The notes: a model not told the origin generated them from the letters alone. DNA of 47,099 bases from Gammaproteobacteria bacterium (GCA_002725995.1 PBRQ01000056.1:1-47099); one strand, 5' to 3'. Counted from the first letter of the stretch, positions 35,621 through 45,543 are shown. Numbers and translations: made by a program.

Positions 35621-37354
35621 ATGATTAAGTCAATCGTTCTGCGATATGAAAGGGAGAACAGCTGGCTAAGATTTGAATCCCCCTTGGACGTCATGGTTGC
35701 GAGGTCATGTGATGAGGTTCAACCTCTACTGAGAGAAGTTGAACTGATGGTCGAGAAGGGGTTTTACGCCGCTGGTTTTATCAGCTATGAGGCTGCTCCA
35801 GGATTTGATGCTGCACTGAAAACGAAACCTCCAGCAGAATTTCCCCTCTTATGCTTTGGCCTTTTCAATGCCCCAAAACAAATTGAACCACTCATCGCTG
35901 TAGGCACAAGTTCCTCTGACTCGGGCTGGTCCAACCAGCTGAACCAGGATGAATTTAAGGACAAGATAGCTAGGATCAAGAACCGGTTGCGGGCTGGTCA
36001 TACTTATCAGGTGAATTTCACTATGCAGCGGCAGAAAAAATTCTGCGGTGATCCCTGGGAGCTTTTTACGGGATTTGCCTGCGATGCTCCTTATGCAGCA
36101 TTTATAGATCTTGAAGAATATGCAATTTGTTCTGCATCTCCAGAGCTGTTCTTTGACCTTCATGAAGGGGCTATTCACCTGAGGCCAATGAAAGGGACCG
36201 CGCCGCGGGGTATGACCCTTGCCGAGGACTGCTTCCACAGGAGAAGCCTGCAAACCTCCGCAAAAGATCATGCGGAGAATGCGATGATTCTCGATATGGT
36301 CAGAAATGATATCGGCAAAATCGCAGATATCGGTAGTATAAGCGTTGAAGAATCGTTCAAGTTGGAAAAATATCCAACAGTCTGGCAAATGACCTCAAGC
36401 GTCAGTGCCCGGACCAATGCCTCAATGTGCAACCTGATGCAGTCGCTTTTCCCCTGTGCATCGATAACAGGAGCGCCTAAGGTCAATACGATGCATATCA
36501 TTGATTCACTGGAAGATCAGCCGCGTGAAATATATACGGGCTGCATTGGCTTTTTCTCACCCAAAGGAGACGCTCAGTTTAATGTGGCCATACGAACGGC
36601 GCTGATTGACAAAAACTCGCAGTCGCTCAACTACGGCATTGGAGCCGGTATAGTCTGGGATTCGATAGCAGAATCAGAATATGAAGAGTGCCAACTTAAA
36701 GCCAAGGTCATCAATTCACCGATATCATGCTCTAATTTCTCCCTGATCGAGACCATCCTGTGGCGAGAATCTGGTGGATATTTTCTTCTCGAATATCATC
36801 TTAGGAGAATGAAAGATTCAGCCGAGTACTTCGACTTCCGCTTTGATGAGGCTGAGCTTCAAGAAAAGCTTGGCGAACTGGAGCAGGCTATGGATTGCAG
36901 CGACAGTAAGGTGCGCATTCTTCTCGACAGAAAAGGTGAGCTTGATATTAGTGCAAGTCTGCTGCCAGCTAACATGCTGAATAAGTCGCAAGGTGCAAGG
37001 CTCGCTAAACAGCCTGTCAATTCGAATAATCCTTACCTGCACCACAAAACGACACATCGCGAAATGTATGAGAGGGCTCAGGCGGAAGTACCTGAGTGTG
37101 ATGATGTTATTTTGATTAACGAGCGTGGTGAAGTGACTGAATCAACGATTGCAAACGTTGTTATGCGAAACGGCAGCGACCTGATTACGCCGCCCGTTAC
37201 CTGCGGATTGCTTGCTGGTACTTTCAGGCAGTACTTGCTGGATAAAGGGGAGGTAGTGGAAGGTATCATCTCCAGGGAAGCGCTGATCGCGAGCGAAGAA
37301 ATCTACCTGGTCAATTCTGTTCGTCAGTGGCAAAGGGCGGTGCTACTTTCCTGA
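35621..37354 (+). CDS. pabB: Aminodeoxychorismate synthase component I fused to aminodeoxychorismate lyase (PabB-PabC)
   Basis: A two-domain 577-residue protein of p-aminobenzoate and folate synthesis. The N-terminal part (about residues 1-360) is PabB: HTYQVNFTMQ, then IHLRPMKGTAPRG, MILDMVRNDIGKIAD, FPCASITGAPK and YGIGAGIVWDS. The C-terminal part (about 370-577) is a fold-IV PLP aminotransferase-like lyase (PabC): LHHKTTHREMY with the likely PLP lysine, then INERGEVTESTIANVV and TPPVTCGLLAGTFRQ. The fusion channels aminodeoxychorismate directly to 4-aminobenzoate and pyruvate. The amidotransferase PabA is not nearby. An upstream TTG at 35606 is an alternative start. Confidence 0.92.
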   Translation: MIKSIVLRYERENSWLRFESPLDVMVARSCDEVQPLLREVELMVEKGFYAAGFISYEAAPGFDAALKTKPPAEFPLLCFGLFNAPKQIEPLIAVGTSSSDSGWSNQLNQDEFKDKIARIKNRLRAGHTYQVNFTMQRQKKFCGDPWELFTGFACDAPYAAFIDLEEYAICSASPELFFDLHEGAIHLRPMKGTAPRGMTLAEDCFHRRSLQTSAKDHAENAMILDMVRNDIGKIADIGSISVEESFKLEKYPTVWQMTSSVSARTNASMCNLMQSLFPCASITGAPKVNTMHIIDSLEDQPREIYTGCIGFFSPKGDAQFNVAIRTALIDKNSQSLNYGIGAGIVWDSIAESEYEECQLKAKVINSPISCSNFSLIETILWRESGGYFLLEYHLRRMKDSAEYFDFRFDEAELQEKLGELEQAMDCSDSKVRILLDRKGELDISASLLPANMLNKSQGARLAKQPVNSNNPYLHHKTTHREMYERAQAEVPECDDVILINERGEVTESTIANVVMRNGSDLITPPVTCGLLAGTFRQYLLDKGEVVEGIISREALIASEEIYLVNSVRQWQRAVLLS

Positions 37355-37380
37355 CCTGATAGTGCCGATGTGGAAATGTC

Positions 37381-37425
37381 TCCGAGAGTGTCGAGTCGAT
37401 GCTGCAGAAGGTTAGATACACTCGG
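37381..37425. other. Weak inverted repeat between convergent genes
   Basis: TCCGAG-AG-TGT and ACACTCGGA pair as a 9-bp stem with a two-base bulge, between the convergent pabBC and phosphoribosyltransferase genes. There is no T-run, so an intrinsic terminator is doubtful. Confidence 0.25.
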
Positions 37426-37465
37426 ATTCGTTCTGACGAGCTTAGTAGACCGCCTTCGAAATTTA

Positions 37466-38050
37466 TCATGACTGGCTTGTTAGGTCTGCCTTGATGTCTT
37501 CGGCCAGGTGCTGTTTGCCCAAAAGAATTTCATCGTTAGTTAGTCCCGCCAGTTCGTGGGGGAATACCAGCCACTGATCAGTTTCACGAAGATAATACTC
37601 CGGCGAAATAGTGGTTACATTTCTTTTAGGTTTATACCAGGGGCAGGCAACCTTGATTGTCTCTGGCATATTGCTGCCGGATTTGATGGCGAGGACATCG
37701 AGAATGGCTTTGACGCTTCGCCCCGAGTCAAAGACATCGTCAACCAGTAACAGTGTTTCATGTGGTCTCACATTTTCTATGAGGTATTGGGTGCCGTGTA
37801 CTCTAACTGTTTCGTCCTGTTCCCCAATGCCATGGTAGGAAGATGTTCTTATCGCGATGTGGTCTGTCTCAATTCCCTTGAAAGCAAAATACTCTTGTAC
37901 GGCAATAGCAACCGGTGTGCCGCCGCGCCAGACGCCAACGATAAAATCAGGGCGAAATCCGCTTTCATAGACTAACCTGGCTAGCCGAAAAGAATCCTCA
38001 AGGAGTTGGTTGGCGGTAATGAAATGCTTTTCCATCGATTTGCTGTTCAT
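37466..38050 (-). CDS. Purine-type phosphoribosyltransferase
   Basis: A 194-residue type I PRTase. The PRPP-binding motif is LLLVDDVFDSGRSVKAI (near residues 100-116), preceded by FIVGVWRGGTPVAIAVQEYF with the PPi loop. The C-terminal WLVFPHEL fits guanine/hypoxanthine/xanthine enzymes. It should convert a purine base and PRPP into the nucleotide. It is 45 bases downstream of the ppnN pseudogene and in line with the nucleoside transporter, so it probably belongs to a salvage operon. Confidence 0.88.
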   Translation of the reverse strand: MNSKSMEKHFITANQLLEDSFRLARLVYESGFRPDFIVGVWRGGTPVAIAVQEYFAFKGIETDHIAIRTSSYHGIGEQDETVRVHGTQYLIENVRPHETLLLVDDVFDSGRSVKAILDVLAIKSGSNMPETIKVACPWYKPKRNVTTISPEYYLRETDQWLVFPHELAGLTNDEILLGKQHLAEDIKADLTSQS

Positions 38051-38095
38051 AGGTTTACTGGTAAGAATGCATTATATGGTGCTTTTGAGGTTTCT

Positions 38096-39480
38096 TCATT
38101 TCAGCTGGTTACTGACTATCTCATAACATGGAGAATAGTCATGACCGGCCAATTTCATTCTTTTTTCATCGGCGCACGACTGGGGCAGCTCGTCCATGGC
38201 AGCCATTATTTCAGGTTACCCCCCCTTCAGTTGGTAATTTTCATGTTCTTCGATGGCGCGAATGTCTTGTTCTTTTACATTCCCGGCTATGATACTAGAG
38301 AATACGCGCCTGAGATCAGCTGCCAGCTTGTAGGTGGGCTGGTCTTTGCAAATGTTGAGTCTTGTCACATTTTTGCGAATTGTCAGAAATGGTTGCTGGA
38401 AGTCACGATACATTTTCAAGGTCCAGTCGAAAAAGAATGCATCACCGTTCGCTTTCCTGAATTTCCTTACACCGTGTAGCCCTGCGAGCATTGTGTTGGC
38501 GACCTTGACTGGATCATCAATGATGATTTTGTACCTGTCCTGCGCCCGCTTCTCCAGCGTCTGGCCAATAAATCTGTCAACCCGTTCGATATAGCCACGC
38601 TCATGTTCCGAGGCGATGAATACGATCGGGAAGGGTAGTTTCTTATTCTTTGGGTGAAGCAAGACACCGAGCAGGTAGAGTATTTCCTCAATCGTCCCAA
38701 CACCACCCAGAAATATTGTGATGCCATGAGCAATGCGAACAAAGGCCTCTAGTCTTTTTTCGATGTCAGGAAGAATAACCAGTTCGTTTACTATTGGGTT
38801 GGGTGCTTCGGAGCTGATAATTCCTGGTTCCGTTATTCCGATGTAGCATCCACTTCAGATTCTTTGCTTTGCATGCCCGATGGTGGCCCCCTTCATGGGA
38901 CCTTTTATCGCTCCTGCACCACAACCCGTGCAAATATCCATCCCTCTCAAGCCCAGTTCGTATCCGACGTCTTTTGTATAGTCATATTCGTGGCGTTCGA
39001 TGGAGTGCCCGCCACAGAAAACAACTGTATTGGAGGGTATTCGTGACCGTAAGGTGCCTGCGTTTCGCAGGATATGGAATATAGTATCAGTGGTGCCTTT
39101 CGATTTTCTGAGATTGAATCTTGGGTTATTACTAATCTCGTTGTTGACGTAAATAATGTCCCGGAGCACTGAGAATAAGTGCTCTTTAATACCCTTGATC
39201 ATTTTCCCTTCAACGAACGCTATTGCAGGTGCATTGTGAAGCTCTAGCCACAACCCTCTTTCCACCTGTAAAGCCTTGATCTTAAAACTGGAGAATTTCT
39301 GTTGCAGTTGCCTCGCATCATCGATATCTGAACCACAGTTCAGTACTGCCAGGGAGCAGGTGCGAAACAAGTGATATAGCCCCCCTTGCTGCTACCAAGT
39401 AAATTGTTAACCTCTTCCTGAGACAGGATATCCAGATATCCCTCAGGGGAGACCCGAATACTGACGACCTCGTCATTCAT
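38096..39480 (-). pseudogene. ppnN: Decayed PpnN (LOG-domain nucleotide 5'-monophosphate nucleosidase)
   Basis: The stretch matches PpnN from end to end (about 462 codons expected; E. coli 454), but has three lesions. A one-base loss at a C6 run (39380-39385) shifts the frame between SSKG and LYHLFRTCSLAVLN. A TGA lies at 38857-38855 between GHAKQRI and the continuing YIGITEP. A TAA follows KGG at about 38218-38216, while the homologous PEIMAAMDEL and RMKLAGHDYSPCYEI tail goes on to a TGA at 38098-38096. The core GGHSIE, CTGCGAGAIKGPMKGA and GGVGTIEE motifs remain. PpnN cleaves nucleotides to base and ribose 5-phosphate. It lies between the transporter and PRTase genes. Confidence 0.88.
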
Positions 39481-39593
39481 TTATTGCTCCAGCGCAAACT
39501 CGCCTATAGATGTTTCACGGGAGGGGAGTTTACTAGTATTAGGTGCTTTATTCCTGGGCATACCCAGTCCTTCATATAGGTGCGAGGAAGATT

Positions 39594-40802
39594 TTAAAGA
39601 GAAAGAAACAGGCCCGCAATTGATGCGCTCATAAAATTGGCAAGGGTTGCCGCGAACACAGCTTTTATTCCAAGTTGGGCTACCTCTGGTCTGCGCTCAG
39701 GTGCCATGGCGCCAATGCCTCCCATCAGGATCGCAATACTGGCAAAATTGGCGAACCCGCACAGGGCAAAAATTACAACGGCCTGGGTGTGATTCGACAG
39801 TGTCTCCCTGATATTGATGAATTCAACATAGGCGACGAACTCGTTCAGCACCAGCTTTTGCCCGATCAGGCTTCCAGCAGCATTCGCTTCAGACCAGGGT
39901 ACACCCATAATCCACGCAACCGGCTGAAACAGATAACCAAGAATTGTCTGGAAAGTGATATCCGGAAATCCGACAAATCCGCCGGCCCAGCCTATGAGGC
40001 CATTCAGCATTGCAATCAGAGAGATAAATGCCAGGAGCATAGCGCCAACATTGAGGGCGATCTGCAGCCCGAATGAAGCGCCGCCTGCCGCAGCATCCAA
40101 CACATTTTCGTATTGTTGAGGGTCTGTTTCGATATCGTCGAGTTCATCTACGGGTTGTCCCGACTCTGGGAGAATGATTTTGGCCATCATCAGGGCACCC
40201 GGAGCGGCCATAAAACTTGCAGCCACCAGGTATTTGAGTTCAATGCCCATACTGGCATACCCGGCCATTACTGAACCTGCGATGGTAGCGAGGCCACCCA
40301 CCATGACGGCGAAAAGCTCAGAACGCGTCATGGTTGGTATGAAGGGCCGCACCGCAAGCGGAGCCTCCGTTGAACCCACAAAGATGTTGGCTGCTGCAGA
40401 AAGAGACTCTGGTCTGCTGGTCGCCAGCGCTTTTTGCAAGACACCGCCGATCAACTTAACCACCCAGCCCATTATTCGCAGGTGGTAGAGAACAGCGATG
40501 AGTGAAGAGAAAAATATGATGATAGGTAGTACCTGGAAAGCGAAGATAAATCCTATGGACTGGTCTCCAATTTTTCCGAATACAAAATTAATGCCTTCCT
40601 GGCTATGAGACAGAACGCTCGATACGCCGGTTGCGATCACTTCCAGAATCTGCATACCAGCGGGAATATATAGGGCAAAGGCTCCGATACACGCCTGGAT
40701 GAGGAAAGCGCCAAGTACGGTTCTTGGATTGATCCCCCGTCGGTCGGAGGATGCAAGGTAAGCCAATGCAGGAAAAAGAACAATGCCAAGCAAGCTAGTC
40801 AT
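39594..40802 (-). CDS. NupC/CNT-family concentrative nucleoside transporter
   Basis: A 402-residue inner-membrane protein with multiple helices. It shows the CNT core signatures [42 protein letters not shown] and, in the second half, [13 protein letters not shown] and [13 protein letters not shown]. It imports nucleosides with Na+ or H+. The ATG at 40802 has AAAGGAAGC upstream; an in-frame upstream start would add 17 residues. It is first in a minus-strand salvage cluster with ppnN and the PRTase gene. Confidence 0.92.
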   Translation of the reverse strand: MTSLLGIVLFPALAYLASSDRRGINPRTVLGAFLIQACIGAFALYIPAGMQILEVIATGVSSVLSHSQEGINFVFGKIGDQSIGFIFAFQVLPIIIFFSSLIAVLYHLRIMGWVVKLIGGVLQKALATSRPESLSAAANIFVGSTEAPLAVRPFIPTMTRSELFAVMVGGLATIAGSVMAGYASMGIELKYLVAASFMAAPGALMMAKIILPESGQPVDELDDIETDPQQYENVLDAAAGGASFGLQIALNVGAMLLAFISLIAMLNGLIGWAGGFVGFPDITFQTILGYLFQPVAWIMGVPWSEANAAGSLIGQKLVLNEFVAYVEFINIRETLSNHTQAVVIFALCGFANFASIAILMGGIGAMAPERRPEVAQLGIKAVFAATLANFMSASIAGLFLSL

Positions 40803-40909
40803 GCATGCTTCCTTTGTTTCCACTAGTGAAAGACAATTCTCCAAGTACCGCAACTAGTACAACGGCGCTCCGGGTGGAAGCATATCAATATTCAGCCGAC
40901 AGCGCTTTG

Positions 40910-40925
40910 AATCAGAATTTTCTGA
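40910..40925. promoter_or_regulatory. Perfect short inverted repeat upstream of the nucleoside transporter
   Basis: ATCAGAA-TT-TTCTGAT is a perfect 7-bp inverted repeat about 110 bases upstream of the transporter start. Its size and spacing fit a helix-turn-helix repressor operator. No regulator is identified. Confidence 0.3.
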
Positions 40926-41046
40926 TACGCCATTTTTGCATTTGCTCCTATCAGAAGTGCTATTACAGGCGTGCTATTTCAATCGGTCTGCAGTACCCGA
41001 GGATCGCGGACCAGAGCGAGAAAGCGAGAAAAAAGAAGGAAAAGTG

Positions 41047-41202
41047 TTAAGCGGCCCTTCTGGCCTTGATGCGGCGGCTGTCGGCCCTTCTGGAGGCTTC
41101 TCTGCGCTCTGCGTCACATTCTACGTTTCCAGCTCTGCGCTCATTTTCACGACGATCGTCGTTGCGAAGATCAGTGTCAGTAGTACGATGTTCAATTGTC
41201 AT
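41047..41202 (-). CDS. Possible 51-residue Arg/Asp/Glu-rich small protein
   Basis: An ATG-to-TAA frame on the minus strand encodes 51 residues, almost all charged (begins MTIEHRTTDTDLRNDDRREN, ends RRIKARRAA), predicted fully helical or disordered. A 12-base direct repeat CGGCCCTTCTGG (text strand) lies in its 3' part. The ribosome site is weak and I recognise no family. It is the only plausible coding content of the 510-base stretch between the transporter and the dehydrogenase; the rest shows only the short palindrome at 40910. Confidence 0.4.
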   Translation of the reverse strand: MTIEHRTTDTDLRNDDRRENERRAGNVECDAERREASRRADSRRIKARRAA

Positions 41203-41312
41203 ATTCAGTTAGTTTGCTTAGGCGATTTTCATATGTTCGTTGTTTTTACCTCTTCAGGTCAAGGCCAAACGTCTTGCGGTTGTAAGTAGTTTGTAATGAT
41301 TGGCTGTCTGGA

Positions 41313-42449
41313 CTAACGAGGGTTTCTGGCCGTGCCTGGCCCGTCATAGGCCACTCGGTAAATCGCATTAGCTGTGTCATCGGCAATTAGGATACTGCCA
41401 TCTGGTAGTTGCAGAAGATGTGCGGGTCGTCCCCAGCTTTTATTGTTGACGAGCCAGCCATCTATAAAGGTTTCATATTTGAGGCTGCCATCCTCCTTAT
41501 GATATGCCAGCGTGATCCGGTAACCCGTATGGCCAGCCTCTTCACTCCTGTTCCAGGAGCCGTGCTCCGCTATCAGTATCTGATTGCTGAATTTGGCAGG
41601 GAACTGTTTCCCGGTATAGAACATCATCCCGAGGGGTGCTGAGTGAGGTACCAGTGCGAGTGCTGGCACTCGGTACTCCTTTTCATTTCTCCTGCCACCG
41701 AAATTGGTGTCCCTGAAGTTGTTGCCATGGAAAAAAGGAAAGCCAAAGTGAAGCCCGGCATCTGGTGCATGATTTAGCTCACAGGGTGGTATCTCGTCAC
41801 CCATGTTGTCGCTGCCATTATCGGTGAACCAGAGCTCATGGGTTACGGGGTGCCAGTCAAAGCCCACGGAGTTTCGAATGCCCTGGGCAAAAATCTCCAT
41901 GGCTGGATTCTCGTGAGATAGATTAATTCTCAGCATACTGGCAAAGCGTTTGTCATCCGAGAGGCACAGGTTGCAGGGTGCACCAATTGGAATGTACAGG
42001 TATCCATCTGGTCCGAAGTCAATAAATTTCCACCCGTGATGACGTTTGTCTGGCAGGGAATCGAGAACAACTTCAGGTTTTGGGGGTGCAGCAAGCTGTG
42101 AATCGATATCACTATATCGCAGGATACGATTGACCGCGCCTACATAGAGATCCTTGCCCTTGATAGTCAGACCAGAAGGCATCGTAAGGTTGCTGTCGAG
42201 TGTGAGGACCCTGTCGGCAAGATAGTCCCCGTCATCGTCAAGAATCGCATACACCTTCCCTGCCGCCAGGCTGCCGGCATAGATTGTCCCGTTTTTACTC
42301 AGTGCCAGCTGCCTGGGATTGTCAACTTCCGCGAACACCCTGATGGAAAAGCCTGGTGGCAGATTTAGTTTTTCCAAGGGTAGAGATGATGTCGCTGCTA
42401 CTGATACGGGGATCAGTAGCAGACAAAATGCTATGATGGGAGTCTTCAT
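41313..42449 (-). CDS. Secreted PQQ-type sugar/sorbosone dehydrogenase-like beta-propeller
   Basis: A 378-residue protein with a Sec signal peptide (about residues 1-19, ending SVAA). The propeller shows LPPGFSIRVFAEVDNPRQLAL, then GRRN, RHHGWKFIDFGPDGYLYIPIGAPCN, GIRNSVGFDWHP, ELWFTDNGSDN and a terminal GSILIADDTANAIYRV. This is the GSDH/L-sorbosone dehydrogenase layout. Such proteins oxidise aldoses in the periplasm with PQQ. PQQ use is family inference and no pqq genes are nearby. It is divergent from dinG across 53 bases. Confidence 0.87.
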   Translation of the reverse strand: MKTPIIAFCLLLIPVSVAATSSLPLEKLNLPPGFSIRVFAEVDNPRQLALSKNGTIYAGSLAAGKVYAILDDDGDYLADRVLTLDSNLTMPSGLTIKGKDLYVGAVNRILRYSDIDSQLAAPPKPEVVLDSLPDKRHHGWKFIDFGPDGYLYIPIGAPCNLCLSDDKRFASMLRINLSHENPAMEIFAQGIRNSVGFDWHPVTHELWFTDNGSDNMGDEIPPCELNHAPDAGLHFGFPFFHGNNFRDTNFGGRRNEKEYRVPALALVPHSAPLGMMFYTGKQFPAKFSNQILIAEHGSWNRSEEAGHTGYRITLAYHKEDGSLKYETFIDGWLVNNKSWGRPAHLLQLPDGSILIADDTANAIYRVAYDGPGTARNPR

Positions 42450-42502
42450 GATAGAAATTGCGCCTCATCAATTCTTTCCAGACCGAGTACCCACGTTAGC
42501 CG

Positions 42503-44635
42503 ATGTTGATTGATGAACTCAAGGAAGAGATTCAGGAAGCCTATAGGCGCCTGCTTTCTGAAAAGGGTTTCAATGGGCGAGGTTGCCAGCGCCTGATGAT
42601 AGCGGAGATGGCCCGCTCGATTGGCAATGTTGAAACCAATGAGGAAGGTAGTGGTTCGGATGGTCCTAATATATGTGTTGTCGAGGCAGGCACCGGTACG
42701 GGAAAGACCATAGCCTATACCATTGCGGCATTGCCTATTGCAAAAGCCCAAGGCAAACGGCTGATTATATCAACTGCGACCATTGCTCTACAAGAACAGC
42801 TGGTGAATCTAGACCTGCCGGATATCAGGAGGCATGCAGGTTTGGACTTCTCGTTTATCCTCGCCAAGGGTAGAAGGCGGTACCTGTGTCTTTCCCGGCT
42901 GGACCTGGCCTTGCAGGAAATGGGCTCACTGAATCAGACCCTGGCACTCTACGATGATGAGAGATTTGACCCAGATGAATCTCACCGGGTTCTTTATCAG
43001 GACATGATGGAAAGCCTGGGCCGTGGACAGTGGGATGGGGATCGTGATAGCTGGCGTGCTGAAATTGATAATAGCGCTTGGTTCAGGGTTAGTACCGATC
43101 ATGTGCAGTGTACAGGTAGGCGATGTTCCCACTATGACAATTGTTTCTTCTACCGTGCGAGGGAGCGAATCCATAAGGTAGATTGCGTCGTGACCAATCA
43201 CGACCTGGTTCTGTCGGACATTATGATGGGTGGTGGTGTCGTTCTGCCGGAGCCTGAGGAAGCGATTTATATCTTTGACGAAGGTCATCATCTACCGGAA
43301 AAAGCAGGCAATCATTTTTCCAATTTCATTGCTTTGAAATCCACACAGGGCTGGTTGTCAACAATCCCGGCGACACTGCTCCAGATGACGGGTGAATTGC
43401 AGGAAATAGGTATTCTTCCCGGTGGGCTTGGGCAGTTTGAAGAAGCGGTCAATGATGCCGTTGCTGGAATTGAACAGATGTCTGCACTGCTGGATCCAGT
43501 TCAGGAAGATGCAAAGCATAGCGATTCTGGATGGGAGTTTCGGTTTCCGATGGGAGTGGTGACTGATGAGATCGCCCACTTGAGCGGAGACCTGCTACGA
43601 CAGCTCACCCGGCTCACCAACCTCACGGATGGGCTGGTATCTGCGCTCGAAGATGGCGTGGGGGGTGCTGATGAATTTGATGATGAGCGGTATGAATACT
43701 GGTTGCCCATAATCTCTGCTATGGCAGCCCGGCATGAATCAGCAATGGCTTTATGGAACAATTATATGCACAGGGACCCCGCCGGGGACGCGCCCTTCGC
43801 CCGTTGGATTACATTCCGGGGAGCCAGTGGGGAGAGTGGAGTCGAAATACTGCTTAGTGCCTGCCCCATTTCGGTTAGTGAATCGTTGAACGAGCTGCTT
43901 TGGTCCAGAGTCTTTGCGGCGGTTGTAACCTCCGCCACCTTGTCGATGGCTGGAGACTTTTCCATGTTTCGAGATAAGGCTGGAATAGCCGCTGAAAACC
44001 AGTTCTCAACCTTGCCCAGCCCCTTCAGGTTTCATGAGCAGGCGGTGTTGAACGTGCCAGCGATGCCGGTAGATCCAAGGGAAGCCGACCAGCACACGGA
44101 GCTGGTTTGCAAACTATTGCCAGATATTCTGAAGGATGACATGGGTTCACTGGTTCTATTTACCTCCTGGCGACAGATGCTTGCCGTTATTGATGACATC
44201 GATCCGGCGTTCGCGGAGTTTGTGCTGAGCCAGGGAACCCTGTCGAAGTCGGAGATCGTGAGCCAACATAAGAAACGAATTGACAAGGGGGAGGTCAGCT
44301 GTATTTTTGGTTTGACTAGCTTCTCTGAGGGTATCGATCTGCCAGGCAAGTATTGCGCGCATGTGGTGCTGGCCAAGATACCGTTTGCTGTGCCGGATGA
44401 TCCAGTTGGTGCTACTTTAAGTGAGTGGATTGAGTCAAAGGGCGGAAACTCATTCCAGGAAATCATGATCCCTGACGCGGCGTTAAAAATGGCGCAGGCC
44501 TGTGGCAGGCTTTTGCGGACCGAGACGGATGTCGGGCAAATTACGATTCTTGATAAGCGGCTGATTACACAGCGGTATGGTACTAGGTTGCTTGATGCAC
44601 TGCCGCCATTCCGTAGAGAGCTGGGAAATGGATAA
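42503..44635 (+). CDS. dinG: ATP-dependent DNA helicase DinG
   Basis: A 710-residue superfamily 2, XPD-like 5'-3' helicase that resolves R-loops and other structures at stalled forks. Walker A EAGTGTGKT is at residues 61-69 and the Walker B box DEGH near 259-262. Four iron-sulfur cysteines lie between: C129 (RYLCLSR), C203, C208 and C214. Later helicase motifs include LVLFTSWRQM, GLTSFSEGIDLPG and ACGRLLRTETD. The length equals typical proteobacterial DinG. The stop overlaps the next gene by 8 bases. Confidence 0.95.
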   Translation: MLIDELKEEIQEAYRRLLSEKGFNGRGCQRLMIAEMARSIGNVETNEEGSGSDGPNICVVEAGTGTGKTIAYTIAALPIAKAQGKRLIISTATIALQEQLVNLDLPDIRRHAGLDFSFILAKGRRRYLCLSRLDLALQEMGSLNQTLALYDDERFDPDESHRVLYQDMMESLGRGQWDGDRDSWRAEIDNSAWFRVSTDHVQCTGRRCSHYDNCFFYRARERIHKVDCVVTNHDLVLSDIMMGGGVVLPEPEEAIYIFDEGHHLPEKAGNHFSNFIALKSTQGWLSTIPATLLQMTGELQEIGILPGGLGQFEEAVNDAVAGIEQMSALLDPVQEDAKHSDSGWEFRFPMGVVTDEIAHLSGDLLRQLTRLTNLTDGLVSALEDGVGGADEFDDERYEYWLPIISAMAARHESAMALWNNYMHRDPAGDAPFARWITFRGASGESGVEILLSACPISVSESLNELLWSRVFAAVVTSATLSMAGDFSMFRDKAGIAAENQFSTLPSPFRFHEQAVLNVPAMPVDPREADQHTELVCKLLPDILKDDMGSLVLFTSWRQMLAVIDDIDPAFAEFVLSQGTLSKSEIVSQHKKRIDKGEVSCIFGLTSFSEGIDLPGKYCAHVVLAKIPFAVPDDPVGATLSEWIESKGGNSFQEIMIPDAALKMAQACGRLLRTETDVGQITILDKRLITQRYGTRLLDALPPFRRELGNG

Positions 44636-45467
44636 AAAGGAATTCGGTGCGCTCGCGCTATCAATGGGCGTTCGAGATGCCGGCTACTATGACGCGATTC
44701 GATCAATAGCGGCGAAAATCACTTCCAGAATACAGGAGGGTACATTTGTCGTCGGTGTATCAGGTGCCCAGGGAAGTGGTAAATCAACCCTGGCGACTTT
44801 ACTGGCCATAGTTTTAAGGGAAACAGATGGGCTTCGAGCCGATGTCCTGTCATTGGATGACTTCTACAAGACAAGGGAAGAGCGACTGGAAATGGCTGCA
44901 GATAGTCACCCGCTATTTGCTGTTAGGGGAGTGCCCGGCACTCACGATGTGGCTCTGCTAAATCTTGTTTTGAAAACCGTTCGAGATGGTCAAGCGGTGA
45001 CGTGCCCGGTATTCAATAAGGCTGAAGATGATCGGAAAATCAAGTCGCGGACTTTGGGGTCCCTCGATGTGCTGGTGCTGGAGGGCTGGTGCCTGGGCGC
45101 CTTGCCTCAACCTGAGAGCTCGTTGGAAAAGCCGGTCAACGATCTGGAAGCTGTCAGGGATCCTGATGGCCGCTGGCGGCGAAAGGTCAATGGAGCTTTG
45201 GCATCAAATGAATATCAACAGGCCTTTGACTGCGACATGCTTGTTTTTCTTGCGGTCCCTGATATGGATTCGGTGTTGAAGTGGCGCCTGCAGCAGGAAC
45301 AGGGTCTTTCATCGGGTGCAGGGGTGATGGATGAGGGAGGTATCCGGGAGTTCATCATGTATTTTGAGAGGATAACCAGGGCGATGCTTGAAGACCTGCC
45401 CAAAAGGTCTGATATCACGCTCTTCCTCAATGAGGGGCACGACCTTGAGGATTATAGGCCACAGTGA
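44628..45467 (+). CDS. D-glycerate 3-kinase-like P-loop kinase
   Basis: A 279-residue kinase of the plant GLYK/YggC-like type. Walker A is GAQGSGKST near residues 46-54, followed by VLSLDDFYKTREERLEMA, RGVPGTHDVALL and PVFNKAEDDR, then VLVLEGWCLGALPQ. These signatures match glycerate kinases that yield 3-phosphoglycerate. The ATG at 44628 follows a good GAGAG...GGGAA ribosome site inside the end of dinG, so translation is coupled. The functional link with a helicase is unclear. Confidence 0.85.
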   Translation: MDKKEFGALALSMGVRDAGYYDAIRSIAAKITSRIQEGTFVVGVSGAQGSGKSTLATLLAIVLRETDGLRADVLSLDDFYKTREERLEMAADSHPLFAVRGVPGTHDVALLNLVLKTVRDGQAVTCPVFNKAEDDRKIKSRTLGSLDVLVLEGWCLGALPQPESSLEKPVNDLEAVRDPDGRWRRKVNGALASNEYQQAFDCDMLVFLAVPDMDSVLKWRLQQEQGLSSGAGVMDEGGIREFIMYFERITRAMLEDLPKRSDITLFLNEGHDLEDYRPQ

Positions 45468-45543
45468 TTTTCGGGCCAGTTCAGGTCACATTCAGCCTTG
45501 ACCGGCTACGCTTGTCAGCACTCAGATAAGAAAGGTGGTGACA

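Noticed and set aside
38855..38857. Internal TGA of ppnN as a selenocysteine codon
   Set aside because: The residue position is Lys-like in E. coli PpnN and not catalytic, no SECIS-like hairpin was seen directly downstream, and two further lesions exist in the gene.
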